DNA from: Actinomycetospora lutea
Lineage (GTDB): Bacteria > Actinomycetota > Actinomycetes > Mycobacteriales > Pseudonocardiaceae
Length of the DNA: 64,000 nucleotides
Assembly (NCBI RefSeq): GCF_028737205.1
Contig: NZ_JAQZAL010000022.1
Span: 62,001-126,000, forward strand
Direction of reading: 5' to 3'
Part shown: piece by piece, positions 8,409 to 18,531 of the stretch
Position numbering within the stretch: the stretch's first letter is position 1
How the letters are laid out: each line of letters opens with the position of its first letter
The notes under the pieces: model-generated
What the model was told of the DNA's origin: nothing
What the model saw: the letters and a program-made list of their open reading frames with translations, nothing else
Databases searched by the model: none
Translations under genes and position numbers: made by a program

Positions 8409-8438
8409 GGGAGACGAAGCGGAGCGGAGCTCGACCCG
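8409..8438 (+). repeat. R2 dispersed repeat, copy 2
   Basis: This 30-base copy begins GGGAGACGAAGCGGAGC and ends GGAGCTCGACCCG. It lies between the ATPase gene start (8363) and the gpsA stop (8448), both on the minus strand. Confidence 0.85.
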
Positions 8439-8447
8439 TGTGAGAGC

Positions 8448-9479
8448 TCACTCCACCTTCAGCTCGCGGTTGATCAGTTCGTCGCCGACCTCCTTGGCCG
8501 ACACCTCCCCGTCGCACACCCGCCGGACGGCGTCGACGATCGGGGTGTCGACGCCGTGGCGCCGGGCCAGCTCGCTGATCGCGTCGCAGGACTTCACGCC
8601 CTCGGCGACCTGGCCGTGGTTCGCCTCCTCGGCCTCGGCGACCGACAGCCCGCGGCCCAGCGCCTCGCCGAAGCGCCGGTTGCGCGACAGCGGCGAGGCG
8701 CACGTGGCCACCAGGTCGCCCATGCCGGCCAGCCCGGCGAGCGTCAGCGGCTCGGCACCCAGCGCCACCGCGAGCCGCGAGATCTCGGCGAGCCCCCGCG
8801 TGATCAGCGAGGCCATCGTGTTGTCGCCGTACCCGAGCCCCGCGGCCGTGCCGCACGCGAGCGCGATGACGTTCTTGCAGGCCCCGCCCAGCTCGCAGCC
8901 GACGACGTCGGTGTTCGTGTAGGGCTTGAAGTAGCCGGTGGAGCACGCGTGCTGCACCGCGATCGCGCGCTCGTGGTCGCGACACGCCACCACGGTCGCG
9001 GTCGGCTGCTCGGCGGCGATCTCGCCCGCGAGGTTGGGCCCGGAGACGACGGCGACGCGGTCGGGGGCGGCGCCGGTGACCTCGCAGATCACCTCGCTCA
9101 TGCGCAGCAGCGTGCCGCGCTCGACACCCTTGGCCAGGCTGACCAGGGTCACGCCGTCGGGCAGGTGCGGGCGCCAGTGCTCGAGGTTCTCGCGCAGCTT
9201 CTGCGCCGGGAGCGCGAGCACGACGGCCTGGGCGCCCTCGAGGGCCTCGTCGGCGTCGGCGGTCGCGGCGAGCTCGGCCGGCAGCCAGATGTCGGGCAGG
9301 TACTCGGGGTTGCGGTGCTCGCGGGTCACGGTCGCGGCGACCTCGGCCCGGCGCGCCCACAGGATCACCGGCGTGCCCGCGTCGGCGAGGACCTTGGCGA
9401 AGGTCGTGCCCCACGAGCCCGCGCCGAGCACGGCGACCCGGTCCAGCGGAGGCACGCCGTCCGGGAGGACCGCGCTCAC
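8448..9479 (-). CDS. gpsA: Glycerol-3-phosphate dehydrogenase [NAD(P)+]
   Basis: GpsA reduces dihydroxyacetone phosphate to sn-glycerol 3-phosphate for phospholipid synthesis. The 343-residue protein has the dinucleotide-binding [48 protein letters not shown], the catalytic-lysine region [16 protein letters not shown], and [20 protein letters not shown], all diagnostic. The GTG at 9479 overlaps the stop of the acyltransferase gene by four bases (GTGA). This makes a plsC–gpsA operon devoted to phospholipid precursors. Confidence 0.95.
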   Translation of the reverse strand: MSAVLPDGVPPLDRVAVLGAGSWGTTFAKVLADAGTPVILWARRAEVAATVTREHRNPEYLPDIWLPAELAATADADEALEGAQAVVLALPAQKLRENLEHWRPHLPDGVTLVSLAKGVERGTLLRMSEVICEVTGAAPDRVAVVSGPNLAGEIAAEQPTATVVACRDHERAIAVQHACSTGYFKPYTNTDVVGCELGGACKNVIALACGTAAGLGYGDNTMASLITRGLAEISRLAVALGAEPLTLAGLAGMGDLVATCASPLSRNRRFGEALGRGLSVAEAEEANHGQVAEGVKSCDAISELARRHGVDTPIVDAVRRVCDGEVSAKEVGDELINRELKVE

Positions 9480-10198
9480 CGCTCGCCCCGCGCGCCGCGG
9501 GTGGGCTCGGGCGCCGCCTCGCCGCGGACCTCCCCGAGCAGCTCGCGCACCGCCGTCATCATCCGCTCCGTGGTCTCGCGCAGCAGGGGGCGCGGGCCGC
9601 GGTCGGCGAGGCGGGCGCGCAGGTCGTCCAGCGGGATCGGCGGGCCCGCCTTCACCGTGATCGTCGTGCGCCAGGAGGGCCGGAAGCGGCGGCGGTAGTG
9701 GTCGTAGACCGACTTCGTCCCCCAGTGCACGACGGGGATGACGGGCACGTCGGCGTCGAGCGCGAGGCGCGCGGCGCCCGAGCGCGCCGCCATCGGCCAC
9801 CCGGCCTCGTCGCGGGTGATCGTGCCCTCGGGGTAGATCACGACGACGCCGTCGTCCGCGAACGACGTGCGCGCCGCCTCGAGGCTCGCGCCCGCCTCCG
9901 CCGAGCCGCGGCTGACCGGGATCTGGCGGCTGCCCTGCAGCACCCGCCCGAACAGCGGGAGCTTCCACAGCGAGGCCTTGGCGAGGAAGCGCGGCACCCG
10001 CCGCGCCTTGTGCACGAACACCGCCGTGTAGACGGGGTCGAGGTAGGAGACGTGGTTGCACACCAGCAGCGCCGGCCCCTGCGCGGGGATGTGCTCGAGA
10101 CCCTCCATGCGGCGCTTCGCCAGCACCAGGGTCAGCGGGTAGAACACGGCGGCGGCCAGGGCCACCGCCGGCCCGCCCTTCTCGCGCGCCCGTGCCAC
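9476..10198 (-). CDS. plsC: 1-acyl-sn-glycerol-3-phosphate acyltransferase (PlsC family)
   Basis: The 240-residue membrane-associated acyltransferase carries the HX4D motif in CNHVSYLDP, the glycerol-phosphate-binding [12 protein letters not shown] region, and the PEGT motif in [13 protein letters not shown]. The N-terminal hydrophobic stretch [16 protein letters not shown] probably anchors it. It would transfer an acyl chain to lysophosphatidic acid. It lies first in an operon with gpsA, which supplies the glycerol phosphate backbone, and is divergent from cofC. The exact acceptor cannot be fixed, since PlsC-family members vary. Confidence 0.9.
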   Translation of the reverse strand: MARAREKGGPAVALAAAVFYPLTLVLAKRRMEGLEHIPAQGPALLVCNHVSYLDPVYTAVFVHKARRVPRFLAKASLWKLPLFGRVLQGSRQIPVSRGSAEAGASLEAARTSFADDGVVVIYPEGTITRDEAGWPMAARSGAARLALDADVPVIPVVHWGTKSVYDHYRRRFRPSWRTTITVKAGPPIPLDDLRARLADRGPRPLLRETTERMMTAVRELLGEVRGEAAPEPTRGARGER

Positions 10199-10342
10199 CG
10201 GCTCGCCACCTCCGCCTCGTCAGTCCGTTCGGGCACGGAGGGGAACCGTCCCGACGCGCGCAGTCTCTCCCGCGCCCGGCGAGCGGTCCAGCGAGACCCG
10301 CCACCGTCACCTCGCTGGGCCGGACGGGGGCAGACTGGGGAG

Positions 10343-11053
10343 GTGGACGTCGCGGTCGACCTCGTGGTGCCGGTCAAGGAGCTGCGCCGCGCGAAGTCGC
10401 GGCTGGCCCCCGCCGTGGCCGACCTCCCCGGCGACGACGCCGACCGCGAGCAGGCCCACCACGCGCTGGCCCTCGCGCTGGCCCGCGACACGCTCGCGGC
10501 CGCGCGGTCCGCCCGGCGGGTCGGGCGCCTCGTGGTCGTCACCACCGAGTCCGCCGAGCGCCTCGGCGGGGCCGGCGAGCCCCGCGAGGTCGTGCACGAC
10601 GAGGGCGGGGGCCTCAACGCCGCCGTCCGCGCCGGCGAGGCGCACCTGCGGCGCGGCCGTCACGACCGGGAGGCTCGGGCCGTCGCCGCGCTGCAGGCCG
10701 ACCTGCCGTCCCTGCGCCCCGAGGAGCTCGACGACGCCCTGGCGCGGGCGGCGGCGCTGTTCGCGGGCGGGGCCGACGCGGCCGTCGTCGCCGACCACGA
10801 CGGCACCGGCACGACGCTGCTGATCGCCGCGCCCGGTCGGGCGCTGCGTCCCCGCTTCGGTCCGGGCTCCGCGCGGGCCCACGTGCGTGGCGGCGCGGTC
10901 GCCCTCGACGGCCACTGGCCGGGCCTGCGCAGCGACGTCGACACCGTCGCCGACCTGGGCCGCGCCCGCGCCCTCGGCACCGGCCCCGCCACCCGCGCCT
11001 GGTCGGACGACCGGGCCCACCGCCCGGTCGGCGCCCCGTCCGGGCCGTCCTGA
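10343..11053 (+). CDS. cofC: 2-phospho-L-lactate / phosphoenolpyruvate guanylyltransferase CofC (FbiD)
   Basis: CofC attaches GMP to 2-phospholactate or phosphoenolpyruvate, an early step in coenzyme F420 synthesis. The 236-residue protein has the nucleotidyltransferase opening [19 protein letters not shown], then [45 protein letters not shown] and [14 protein letters not shown], matching the family in order. The GTG at 10343 follows GGGGAG directly, so a GTG about seven codons later (before VPVK) is an alternative start. Other F420 genes are not in the window. Confidence 0.92.
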   Translation: MDVAVDLVVPVKELRRAKSRLAPAVADLPGDDADREQAHHALALALARDTLAAARSARRVGRLVVVTTESAERLGGAGEPREVVHDEGGGLNAAVRAGEAHLRRGRHDREARAVAALQADLPSLRPEELDDALARAAALFAGGADAAVVADHDGTGTTLLIAAPGRALRPRFGPGSARAHVRGGAVALDGHWPGLRSDVDTVADLGRARALGTGPATRAWSDDRAHRPVGAPSGPS

Positions 11054-11106
11054 CGCGACAGGACCCGGGGACACCTCGGCCCCCGGGCCCCGCTGCCGGT
11101 CGACGG

Positions 11107-12771
11107 TCAGCCCGCGCCGCCCGTGCTGTTCGTGCCGCCCGTGCTGTCCGTGCCGCCCGTGCCGCCGGCGCCGTCCGTGGCGGTCGTGCCCCCGGAGCCC
11201 GCGGCGCCGTCGGAGCTGGTGCCGCCGCCGTCGCGCTCGCCGCGGTCCTCCCGGGGCTCGACGGGCGGGTCGATCGGCGGGACCGTGGTGCCGCCGGTCG
11301 GGCGCGGCTCGAAGGGCGGGTCGATCGGCACGGTGGGCGTGGGGGTGCCGCCGCCCGGCGGGTGCGCGGGTCCGCCGTGCCCGGTGGTGGGAGCGGGCAC
11401 GTTCGTGCCGTCGGGACGGACCGTGCCGCCGTCGGGCAGCGTGGTCTCCTTGCGGATGCTGCCGTCCGGGTTGCGCACCTGACCGCCCGCGTCACGGATC
11501 ACGCCGTCCCGGACGGTGCCGGTGAGGATGTTCACCGGCTTGCCGTGGGGGTGGTACACGACGACGGAGTCGTCGTCGCCCCGGTTGTCGGTGATCACCG
11601 TGACGAACCCGTCGTGGCCACGCACGATCGTCACGCCCTCGACCCGCCGGTCCCCGATCGGCGAGCCGCTGCCGTCGAGGAGCGTCCCGTCCGGGGCCAG
11701 GACGACGAGCTCGCCGCCCTGCTCGGAGAGGCGCACGTACTCGCGCGCCGAGCCGTCGCGGTTGCGGTAGGTGCCGGCGGAGTCGCGGTAGCCGCCGTCG
11801 GGCAGCGGGACGGCCCCGGCGGGCAGCGGCGGCAGGGTGAGGATCCGGCCGTCGACGGTCTGGATGCGCCCGTCGGACAGCGTGATCGACCCGTCCCAGT
11901 TGAAGGTCCCGGTCAGCGGGGGCGCCGGCGGGGTCGCGGGCCCCGGGGTGACGGGGTCGGGCGACGCCGGGCCCTGCGTGACGGGGTCGGGGGTGCCGTC
12001 GGTGGCGGGGGTCGGGCCGCGGTCGGTCACGTCGGGGGTGCCGGCCCGCGTGACGGGCCCGCCCGTGTCGGGGTGGTGGAAGGTGTGGGTCGCGATCGGG
12101 CTCGCGGTGGAGACGACGCTCGTCACGCCGGCCTCGCTGCTGCGCCGGGGTGTGAGCGGGTTGCCCGAGAAGCACTTCACCGTGGGCTGGCCGTAGCTGT
12201 CGACGAACACCGCGGTGCCGGCCGCGAGCACGGCGGACCGGGGGACGTCCGCGCCGGCGCGGTAGCCGTGGTCGACCACGGCGGTGTCGGCCCGCAGCAC
12301 CACCGGCGTCAGGCTCCCGACGAACGCGGGCAGCTCGGCGGGCGTGGTGCGCTGGACCTGCGCCCACACGGCCGCGCGCGCCGGGTCCGTCTGCAGGGCA
12401 CCGAGGAGCGCCTGCGCGTCACAGGACGGGTCGGCGGGGTCGGCGGCGTACATCTCGCGGGTGTCGCCGGCCTGCTCGCCGCCGGGACCGGTCGACGTGA
12501 GCCCCGCCCGGTCCGTGCCCACCGGTGCTGTGAACGGGTCGTCGCCGGCGAAGGAGACCGTCTCGTACGCGGTCCGCGTGCCGAACGGGTCCAGCCCGCC
12601 GACCACCCCGGCGACGCCGGCGACCGCGGCCAGGGCGAGCGCCCCGACGGCGATCCGGGTCCCGACCGGGCGACGGGGCGGTGGTGCACCGGGCGGCGGG
12701 ACGGATCGTCTCCGCCCGCCACCCGCGATCGCGGGGAGGCGGTCGGTGGGGGTGTCGAGGGTGTGGCTCAT
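11107..12771 (-). CDS. DUF6777-like membrane-anchored protein with Asp-Gly-rich C-terminal region
   Basis: The 554-residue protein has a short basic N-terminus and one transmembrane segment at about residues 40-58 (IAVGALALAAVAGVAGVVGG). An extracytoplasmic domain follows, with DDPFTAPV, DPSCDAQALLGALQTDP, LTPVVLRADTAVVDHGYRAG and VKCFSGNPLTP, which resembles DUF6777 proteins of actinobacteria. The second half is rich in short Asp-Gly turns (SDGRIQTVDGRI, PLPDGGYRD, NPDGSIRKE), ending in a Pro/Gly/Thr/Ser-rich tail. The function is unknown; a surface role is inferred. ATG 12771 has GGAAGG upstream. The 244 bases between this gene and ppk hold both promoters, with no clear site. Confidence 0.7.
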   Translation of the reverse strand: MSHTLDTPTDRLPAIAGGGRRRSVPPPGAPPPRRPVGTRIAVGALALAAVAGVAGVVGGLDPFGTRTAYETVSFAGDDPFTAPVGTDRAGLTSTGPGGEQAGDTREMYAADPADPSCDAQALLGALQTDPARAAVWAQVQRTTPAELPAFVGSLTPVVLRADTAVVDHGYRAGADVPRSAVLAAGTAVFVDSYGQPTVKCFSGNPLTPRRSSEAGVTSVVSTASPIATHTFHHPDTGGPVTRAGTPDVTDRGPTPATDGTPDPVTQGPASPDPVTPGPATPPAPPLTGTFNWDGSITLSDGRIQTVDGRILTLPPLPAGAVPLPDGGYRDSAGTYRNRDGSAREYVRLSEQGGELVVLAPDGTLLDGSGSPIGDRRVEGVTIVRGHDGFVTVITDNRGDDDSVVVYHPHGKPVNILTGTVRDGVIRDAGGQVRNPDGSIRKETTLPDGGTVRPDGTNVPAPTTGHGGPAHPPGGGTPTPTVPIDPPFEPRPTGGTTVPPIDPPVEPREDRGERDGGGTSSDGAAGSGGTTATDGAGGTGGTDSTGGTNSTGGAG

Positions 12772-13015
12772 GGTGGTGCCTTCCTGGAGGTCGTGGTGGG
12801 GCACGGTGCGCCGCGGGGGTTCGGGCGCTGCTCGCCGTCGATGAAATCCGCAGGTCGGGGCCCATGCGCGGAGCGTTGCGGTGTCGGCCGCCCGAGCCGC
12901 CGGTGCTCGCGGGGTCGGCGCCGCCGCCTGACCCGAGCCGGTGGCGCGGACCTGGCGGGGGTGGCACACGTCGCGGACCCTCGCGACACCGGAACACCTA
13001 CGGCACGATCGGCGC

Positions 13016-15322
13016 GTGAGCCCTTCCGCGTCCTCCGCGTCCTCCGCGACGTCGACCGGATCGATCGAGCAGGCGCACGGAGCCGACGGGGCCCGCGAGG
13101 CGACCGACCCCTCGGTCCTCACCGGCCCCCACCCGCCGGCCGCGCCCGACGAGACGGCCCGGTCGGTGCGCCGCACCCCCTCCGCGCCGGCGGCCCCGAC
13201 CTCGGGCCCCGCCGTCGCCGCGGACCTGCCCTCCGACCGCTACGACAGCCGGGAGCTGTCGTGGCTGGAGTTCAACGCGCGCGTGCTCGCGCTGGCCGAG
13301 GACACGAGCCAGCCGCTGCTCGAGCGGGCGAAGTTCCTGTCGATCTTCGCGTCGAACCTCGACGAGTTCTACATGGTCCGCGTGGCCGGCCTGAAGCGCC
13401 GCGACGAGGCCGGTCTCGCGGTGCGCGGGGCCGATGGCCTGACGCCCCGCGAGCAGCTCGTCCGCATCGCCGCCCGTACCCAGGAGCTCTCCCACAAGCA
13501 CGCCCGGGTGTTCCTCGACGAGGTCCGTCCGGGGCTCGACGAGGCCGGCATCCACATCATCGACTGGTCGCAGGTCGCCGAGTCGGCCCGCCCGCGGCTC
13601 TCGGACTGGTTCGCCCGCCAGGTGTTCCCGGTGCTCACGCCGCTCGCGGTGGACCCGGCCCACCCGTTCCCCTACATCTCGAACCAGTCGCTCAACCTCG
13701 CGGTCGCGGTGCACGACCCGCAGACCGGCACCGAGCACTTCGCCCGCGTCAAGGTCCCCAACAACGTGCCGCGCCTGGTGCGGGTCGGGCCCGAGCCCGA
13801 GCCCCGCCCGGACACCGACGGCGCCGCGACCCACGACCGGCAGGCGTGGTTCCTGCCGATCGAGGACCTGATCGCCGAGAACCTCGACCAGCTGTTCGAG
13901 GGCATGGACGTGGTCGAGCACCACGTCTTCCGGGTGACCCGCAACGCCGACCTCGAGGTCGAGGAGGACCGCGACGAGGACCTGCTGCAGGCCCTCGAGC
14001 GCGAGCTCGCGCGTCGGCGCTTCGGCCCGCCGGTGCGCCTCGAGATCACCGACACGATGAGCGAGCACATGCTCGAGCTGCTGCTGCGCGAGCTCGACGT
14101 CGACCCGCACGACGTGGTGCAGGTGCCCGGCCTGCTCGACCTCTCGGCGCTCATGGAGCTCATGGGGCTGAACCGCCCCGAGCTCAAGGACCCGGTGTTC
14201 GTGCCGGCGACCCACCCCGCGTTCAGCGAGGGCGAGACGCCCAAGAGCGTGTTCGCGACCCTGCGCGAGGGGGACGTCCTCGTCCACCACCCCTACGACT
14301 CGTTCTCCACGAGCGTGCACCGCTTCATCGAGCAGGCCGCGGCGGACCCCAAGGTGCTGGCGATCAAGCAGACGCTCTACCGCACGTCGGGCGACTCGCC
14401 GATCGTCGAGTCGCTGATCGACGCGGCCGAGGCGGGCAAGCAGGTCGTGGCCGTGGTGGAGATCAAGGCCCGCTTCGACGAGCGCGCCAACATCGGCTGG
14501 GCGCGGGCGCTGGAGCGCGCGGGCGTGCACGTCGTCTACGGGCTCGTCGGGCTCAAGACCCACTGCAAGGCCGTGCTGGTCGTGCGCCAGGAGGGCTCGA
14601 CGATCAAGCGGTACTGCCACCTCGGCACCGGCAACTACAACCCCAAGACCGCACGCCTCTACGAGGACATCGGCCTGTTCACCGCCGACGAGACGATCGC
14701 CGCCGACCTCACCGACCTGTTCAACGTGCTCACCGGCTACGCCCGGCGCACGTCGTACCGCCGCCTGCTGGTCGCCCCGTACGGGCTGCGGCGCGGCATC
14801 CTCGAGCGGATCGACGGGGAGCGCGAGCGCGCCGAGCGCGGCGAGACCGCGGGCATCCGGGTCAAGGTCAACGGGCTGGTCGACGAGCAGATCATCGACG
14901 CGCTCTACCGGGCCTCGGCGGCCGGCGTCCCGGTCGACCTCGTGGTGCGCGGCCTGTGCTCGCTGCGGGCGGGCGTCCCCGGGCTCTCCGAGAACATCCG
15001 GGTGCGCTCGATCCTCGGGCGCTTCCTGGAGCACTCCCGGATCTTCCACTTCGTCGGGGCCGAGGAGCGCTGGATCGGCAGCGCGGACATGATGCACCGG
15101 AACCTCGATCGACGCGTGGAGGCGCTCGTGCCGGTGTCCGACCCCCGCCTCGTCGCGCAGCTCGACGACATCATGGACTCGGCGGTGTCGCCGTCGACGC
15201 GCTGCTGGATCCTGCGACCCGACGGCTCCTGGGATCCGTGGCCCGTCGCGGCCGGGGAGGACCACGAGGGCATGGCCGTCGACGACCACCAGGTGCAGCT
15301 GCTGCGGCAGGCGGGGAAGTGA
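13016..15322 (+). CDS. ppk: Polyphosphate kinase 1
   Basis: PPK1 reversibly polymerises the gamma phosphate of ATP into inorganic polyphosphate. After a ~65-residue Ser/Ala/Pro-rich extension, the conserved region starts at [19 protein letters not shown] and [19 protein letters not shown]. The catalytic histidines lie in [14 protein letters not shown] and [19 protein letters not shown]. The C-terminal [17 protein letters not shown] is also typical. From the GTG at 13016 the protein has 768 residues, slightly long because of the extension. Three R2 repeats separate it from the NUDIX fusion gene, a common ppk neighbour in actinobacteria. Confidence 0.95.
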   Translation: MSPSASSASSATSTGSIEQAHGADGAREATDPSVLTGPHPPAAPDETARSVRRTPSAPAAPTSGPAVAADLPSDRYDSRELSWLEFNARVLALAEDTSQPLLERAKFLSIFASNLDEFYMVRVAGLKRRDEAGLAVRGADGLTPREQLVRIAARTQELSHKHARVFLDEVRPGLDEAGIHIIDWSQVAESARPRLSDWFARQVFPVLTPLAVDPAHPFPYISNQSLNLAVAVHDPQTGTEHFARVKVPNNVPRLVRVGPEPEPRPDTDGAATHDRQAWFLPIEDLIAENLDQLFEGMDVVEHHVFRVTRNADLEVEEDRDEDLLQALERELARRRFGPPVRLEITDTMSEHMLELLLRELDVDPHDVVQVPGLLDLSALMELMGLNRPELKDPVFVPATHPAFSEGETPKSVFATLREGDVLVHHPYDSFSTSVHRFIEQAAADPKVLAIKQTLYRTSGDSPIVESLIDAAEAGKQVVAVVEIKARFDERANIGWARALERAGVHVVYGLVGLKTHCKAVLVVRQEGSTIKRYCHLGTGNYNPKTARLYEDIGLFTADETIAADLTDLFNVLTGYARRTSYRRLLVAPYGLRRGILERIDGERERAERGETAGIRVKVNGLVDEQIIDALYRASAAGVPVDLVVRGLCSLRAGVPGLSENIRVRSILGRFLEHSRIFHFVGAEERWIGSADMMHRNLDRRVEALVPVSDPRLVAQLDDIMDSAVSPSTRCWILRPDGSWDPWPVAAGEDHEGMAVDDHQVQLLRQAGK

Positions 15323-15324
15323 CC

Positions 15325-15430
15325 GTGGGAGACGCAGCGGAGCGGAGCTCGACCCGACCGGTGGGAGACGCAGCGGAGCGGAGCTCGACCCGATGCCGGT
15401 GGGAGACGCAGCGGAGCGGAGCTCGACCCG
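15325..15430 (+). repeat. R2 dispersed repeat, three tandem copies (3-5)
   Basis: Three identical 32-base units (15325-15356, 15361-15392, 15399-15430) each begin GTGGGAGACGCAGCGG and end AGCTCGACCCG. Spacers of 4 and 6 bases separate them. They fill the whole gap between the ppk stop and the ATG at 15431, so the ribosome-binding region of the next gene lies inside repeat sequence. Confidence 0.92.
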
Positions 15431-16354
15431 ATGACGGTGGTCGCAGCGGGGGCGGTGCTGTGGCGTCCGGCCGGGGACGACGGCACCGACGAGAAGGTCG
15501 AGGTCGCCGTCGTCCACCGTCCGCACCGCGGCGACTGGAGCCTGCCCAAGGGCAAGGTCGACCCGGGCGAGACGCGCGTCGACGCCGCGGTGCGCGAGAT
15601 CGTCGAGGAGACCGGCTTCGCGACCGTGCTGGGCCGGCACCTGCAGACGGTGCGCTACCCGGTGAACGGCGAGGAGAAGGTCGTCGAGTTCTGGGCCGCG
15701 CGGGCCCGCGAGGGCGCGTTCGTCCCCGGAGACGAGACCGACGAGCTGCGCTGGCTGGCCCCGGCCGACGCCGCGCCGCTGCTGACCTACGCCTCCGACC
15801 GCGACGTGCTCGACGCCTTCGCCGCGCGCCCGGCGGGCCTGCGCACCGTCCTGCTCGTGCGCCACGCCCTCGCGGGCAAGCGCACGGAGTGGTCGCGGCC
15901 CGACGCCGAGCGCCCGCTCGACGCCGAGGGCCGCGAGCAGGCCCAGCAGCTCGCCGGGCTGCTCGCGGGGTTCGGGGTGGGAGCGCTGCACGCGGTCCCG
16001 ATCGTGCGCTGCCGGCAGACCCTCGAGCCGTACGCCGCGCTCACCGGGCTCGCCGTGCACGACACCCCGGAGCTGGGCGACGGCGCGGTCGAGGCGGACG
16101 AGGCCGCGGCGCTCGCCACGCTCGCCCGGCTGGCCTCCGGTGCCGACGCCGCCGGTACCACCGTCGCGGCGTGCGCCCAGGGCGAGGGCATCCCGCGCCT
16201 CGTGCGCGCCCTCGCCGCGGCCGCCCCCGTGCCCCCGGAGTCCGAGCGCGACCTCACCGACCCGCCGTGCCGCAAGGGCAGCGTCTGGGTCCTCTCGTTC
16301 GGCCCCGACGGCGAGCTCGTGGCCGCGGACTACCACCGCGACGCGATCTTCTAG
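15431..16354 (+). CDS. mutT1: MutT1-type NUDIX hydrolase fused to SixA-like histidine phosphatase
   Basis: The 307-residue protein has two domains. Residues 1-130 form a NUDIX hydrolase with the full box at residues 41-63 (GKVDPGETR, then REIVEETGF). Residues ~135-307 form a histidine-phosphatase domain starting VLLVRHALAGKRTEWSRPDAE. This fusion corresponds to mycobacterial MutT1, which hydrolyses oxidised and other nucleotides and diadenosine polyphosphates, with the second domain removing further phosphates. The ATG abuts the third R2 repeat; the only purine-rich ribosome binding candidate (GGAGCGGAG) is within it, so translation may depend on the repeat. Confidence 0.88.
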   Translation: MTVVAAGAVLWRPAGDDGTDEKVEVAVVHRPHRGDWSLPKGKVDPGETRVDAAVREIVEETGFATVLGRHLQTVRYPVNGEEKVVEFWAARAREGAFVPGDETDELRWLAPADAAPLLTYASDRDVLDAFAARPAGLRTVLLVRHALAGKRTEWSRPDAERPLDAEGREQAQQLAGLLAGFGVGALHAVPIVRCRQTLEPYAALTGLAVHDTPELGDGAVEADEAAALATLARLASGADAAGTTVAACAQGEGIPRLVRALAAAAPVPPESERDLTDPPCRKGSVWVLSFGPDGELVAADYHRDAIF

Positions 16355-16532
16355 AGATCCGCACCACGGGACGAATCGCCCGTGCCGGGACGCGCGGGGA
16401 GCAATCAGGGCGGGCGCGGACGGCCGCTCCGATTGGGCTAGCGTCGGGCCGCCCCCAGCCCCCGCTCCCTCCCCGCCGGGCTCCCCACCGGCGTCGCTGC
16501 CTCCGTCGTCCACCCCGCAGGAGCTTGCCCCG

Positions 16533-18485
16533 GTGCGTCCGTCGAACACCCGACGCGTCCGCCAGGTCGTCCTCGTCGTCGTCGCCGCGGCCGTCCTGCT
16601 GGGCGTCAACGTCCCCCCGGCGTGGTCGTACATCAGCGAGTGGCGCCACGAGGAACTGATCAACAGCCCCGACTACGTGCGGCAGTTCGGGCACTGGGAC
16701 ACGATCGACGTCCCGGACCCGAACCGCGTCAACGCGATCCACGCGGCGCTCCTGTCCACCGGCAAGGTCCTGCTCATCGCCGGGTCGGGCAACAAGGAGG
16801 ACATGTTCGCGACGCGGGCGCTCAAGAGCCTGCTCTACGACCCGTCGACCGGGCAGTCGCGGATGATCCCGGTGCCCGACGACATGTTCTGCGGCGGCCA
16901 GACGACGCTGCCCGACGGGCGCCTGCTCGTCGCAGGCGGCACGCAGCGCTACGAGAAGCTCGACGGCGCGGTCACCAACGCCGCCGGCACGATGACGGTC
17001 AAGAACGAGGACCCGAACAACCCGATGGTGCTGCCGGCGGGCACCGTGTTCGTCTCCCCCACCGGCGTGCGCTACCGCGCCGACGCCGAGACCGCGCTCC
17101 CGCCCGCGGCCAAGACGGGCCAGGGCCGCCGCACGCAGGTGACGGCCTCGGAGGAGCCGGTCTTCGTCGAGGCCGTCGACCCCGGACCGGCCGCGAGCAA
17201 CGAGAACCCCGCGCAGTACCAGGTCGAGGGCCTGCCGCCGGCGGTCGCGCGCAACGTCTACGGCCAGGGCCAGCAGATGACCCTGCGCAAGCAGGACTAC
17301 CAGGGCACCAACCAGGCCTACACGTTCGACCCGGTGCAGGAGACGTGGTCGCGGGTCTCCGACATGGCGTTCCACCGCTGGTACGCCACGCTCACGCCGA
17401 TGTCGGACGGCCGGGTGCTGACGACGGCCGGCCTCGACGGCACCGGCGAGGTCCTCAACGGGCAGACGGAGCTCTTCGACCCGCGGACCGACGCGTTCGT
17501 CGAGCGCAAGGACCTCACCCACTACTTCCCGACCTACCCGGCGATCTTCGAGACCGACCGGGTCGGGCGGATGGTCTACACCGGCGCGAACGCGGGCTAC
17601 GGGCCCGCCGACCGGGGCCGCGAGCCCGGCTTCTGGGACACCGACACCGGGGCCTTCACGGCCATCCCCGGCCTGCGCGACCCCGACCTGCTCGAGACGG
17701 CCGGCTCGTCGTTCGTCGGCCCGGTGAACGACCAGCGCATGGCCGTCGTCGGCGGGGGCGGCGTCGGCGAGAGCCCGCGGGCGACCGGCCGGATCGACTA
17801 CCTCGACATGCGCGACCCGGCGCCGCACTTCACGCCGGGCCCGTCACTGCCCGAGGGCGTGCGCTACCCGAACCTCGTCAACCTGCCCGACGACACGACG
17901 CTGATCTCCGGCGGGTCGCGGGACTACCGGGGCAAGGGCGGGACGAACAACCACATCGCGCGCCTGCTGCACCCCGACACCGGCGAGCTCTCCCCCGCCG
18001 CCGACCCGGCCGTCGGGCGCGACTACCACACCGAGGCGATCCTGCTGCCCGACGGCCGCGTGCTCACGGCAGGCTCGGACCCGCTGTTCGACGACGAGCA
18101 GAACCTCGTCCCGGGCACCTTCGAGCAGCGCATCGAGATCTACAGCCCGCCCTACCTCTACCGGGGCGCGCGGCCCACGATCGCCGACGCGCCGCCCACG
18201 CTGGCCCGCGACCAGACGGCGACGATCCCGACGCCCGACGCGGGCCACGTCCGCACCGCCCGCCTGATCAAGGCGTCGACCGCCACCCACGTGACGACGA
18301 CCGACATGCGCTCGGTCGCGCTCGACGTCGGCCCGGCCGCGAACGGCGTCTCGGTGCACGTGCCGGAGAACCCGGCCCTGACCCCGCCGGGCCCGTACAT
18401 GCTCTTCCTCGTCGACGACCGCGGCGTGCCCTCGGTGGGGCGGATGGTCTCGGTCGGCCCGGGCCCGCGGGCGCTCACGGACTGA
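16533..18485 (+). CDS. glxA: Galactose-oxidase-like copper radical oxidase (GlxA-like, kelch + DUF1929)
   Basis: The 650-residue protein has a membrane anchor/signal at residues 11-28, a kelch propeller and a C-terminal DUF1929 domain. Copper-radical residues of galactose oxidase are all visible: Cys120 (MFCGGQTTLPDG) and Tyr284 (HRWYATLTPMSDG) for the crosslink, Tyr498-His499 (RDYHTEAILLPDG), and His586 (ATHVTTTDMRS). It should oxidise an alcohol or aldehyde and release peroxide outside the membrane. Streptomyces GlxA acts with the CslA glycan synthase, but no cslA is adjacent here. GTG 16533 has AGGAG upstream. Confidence 0.88.
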   Translation: MRPSNTRRVRQVVLVVVAAAVLLGVNVPPAWSYISEWRHEELINSPDYVRQFGHWDTIDVPDPNRVNAIHAALLSTGKVLLIAGSGNKEDMFATRALKSLLYDPSTGQSRMIPVPDDMFCGGQTTLPDGRLLVAGGTQRYEKLDGAVTNAAGTMTVKNEDPNNPMVLPAGTVFVSPTGVRYRADAETALPPAAKTGQGRRTQVTASEEPVFVEAVDPGPAASNENPAQYQVEGLPPAVARNVYGQGQQMTLRKQDYQGTNQAYTFDPVQETWSRVSDMAFHRWYATLTPMSDGRVLTTAGLDGTGEVLNGQTELFDPRTDAFVERKDLTHYFPTYPAIFETDRVGRMVYTGANAGYGPADRGREPGFWDTDTGAFTAIPGLRDPDLLETAGSSFVGPVNDQRMAVVGGGGVGESPRATGRIDYLDMRDPAPHFTPGPSLPEGVRYPNLVNLPDDTTLISGGSRDYRGKGGTNNHIARLLHPDTGELSPAADPAVGRDYHTEAILLPDGRVLTAGSDPLFDDEQNLVPGTFEQRIEIYSPPYLYRGARPTIADAPPTLARDQTATIPTPDAGHVRTARLIKASTATHVTTTDMRSVALDVGPAANGVSVHVPENPALTPPGPYMLFLVDDRGVPSVGRMVSVGPGPRALTD

Positions 18486-18531
18486 GGGCCTCCGGCCACG
18501 GGAGTGGTCCGGGTCCTCGTGGCGACCCGGA

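Noticed and set aside
5773-9414. A 1213-codon minus-strand frame that could suggest a fusion upstream of the MocR regulator
   Set aside because: The MocR motifs begin only after 7167, where a good ribosome binding site exists. The upstream part is antisense to the flavin oxidase gene and out of frame with gpsA.
10192-16659. A very long open frame (over 2100 codons) on the plus strand
   Set aside because: It is a GC-bias shadow: arginine/alanine/proline-rich and running through cofC, the antisense of the DUF6777-like gene and out-of-frame ppk. The real genes with motifs are in other frames.
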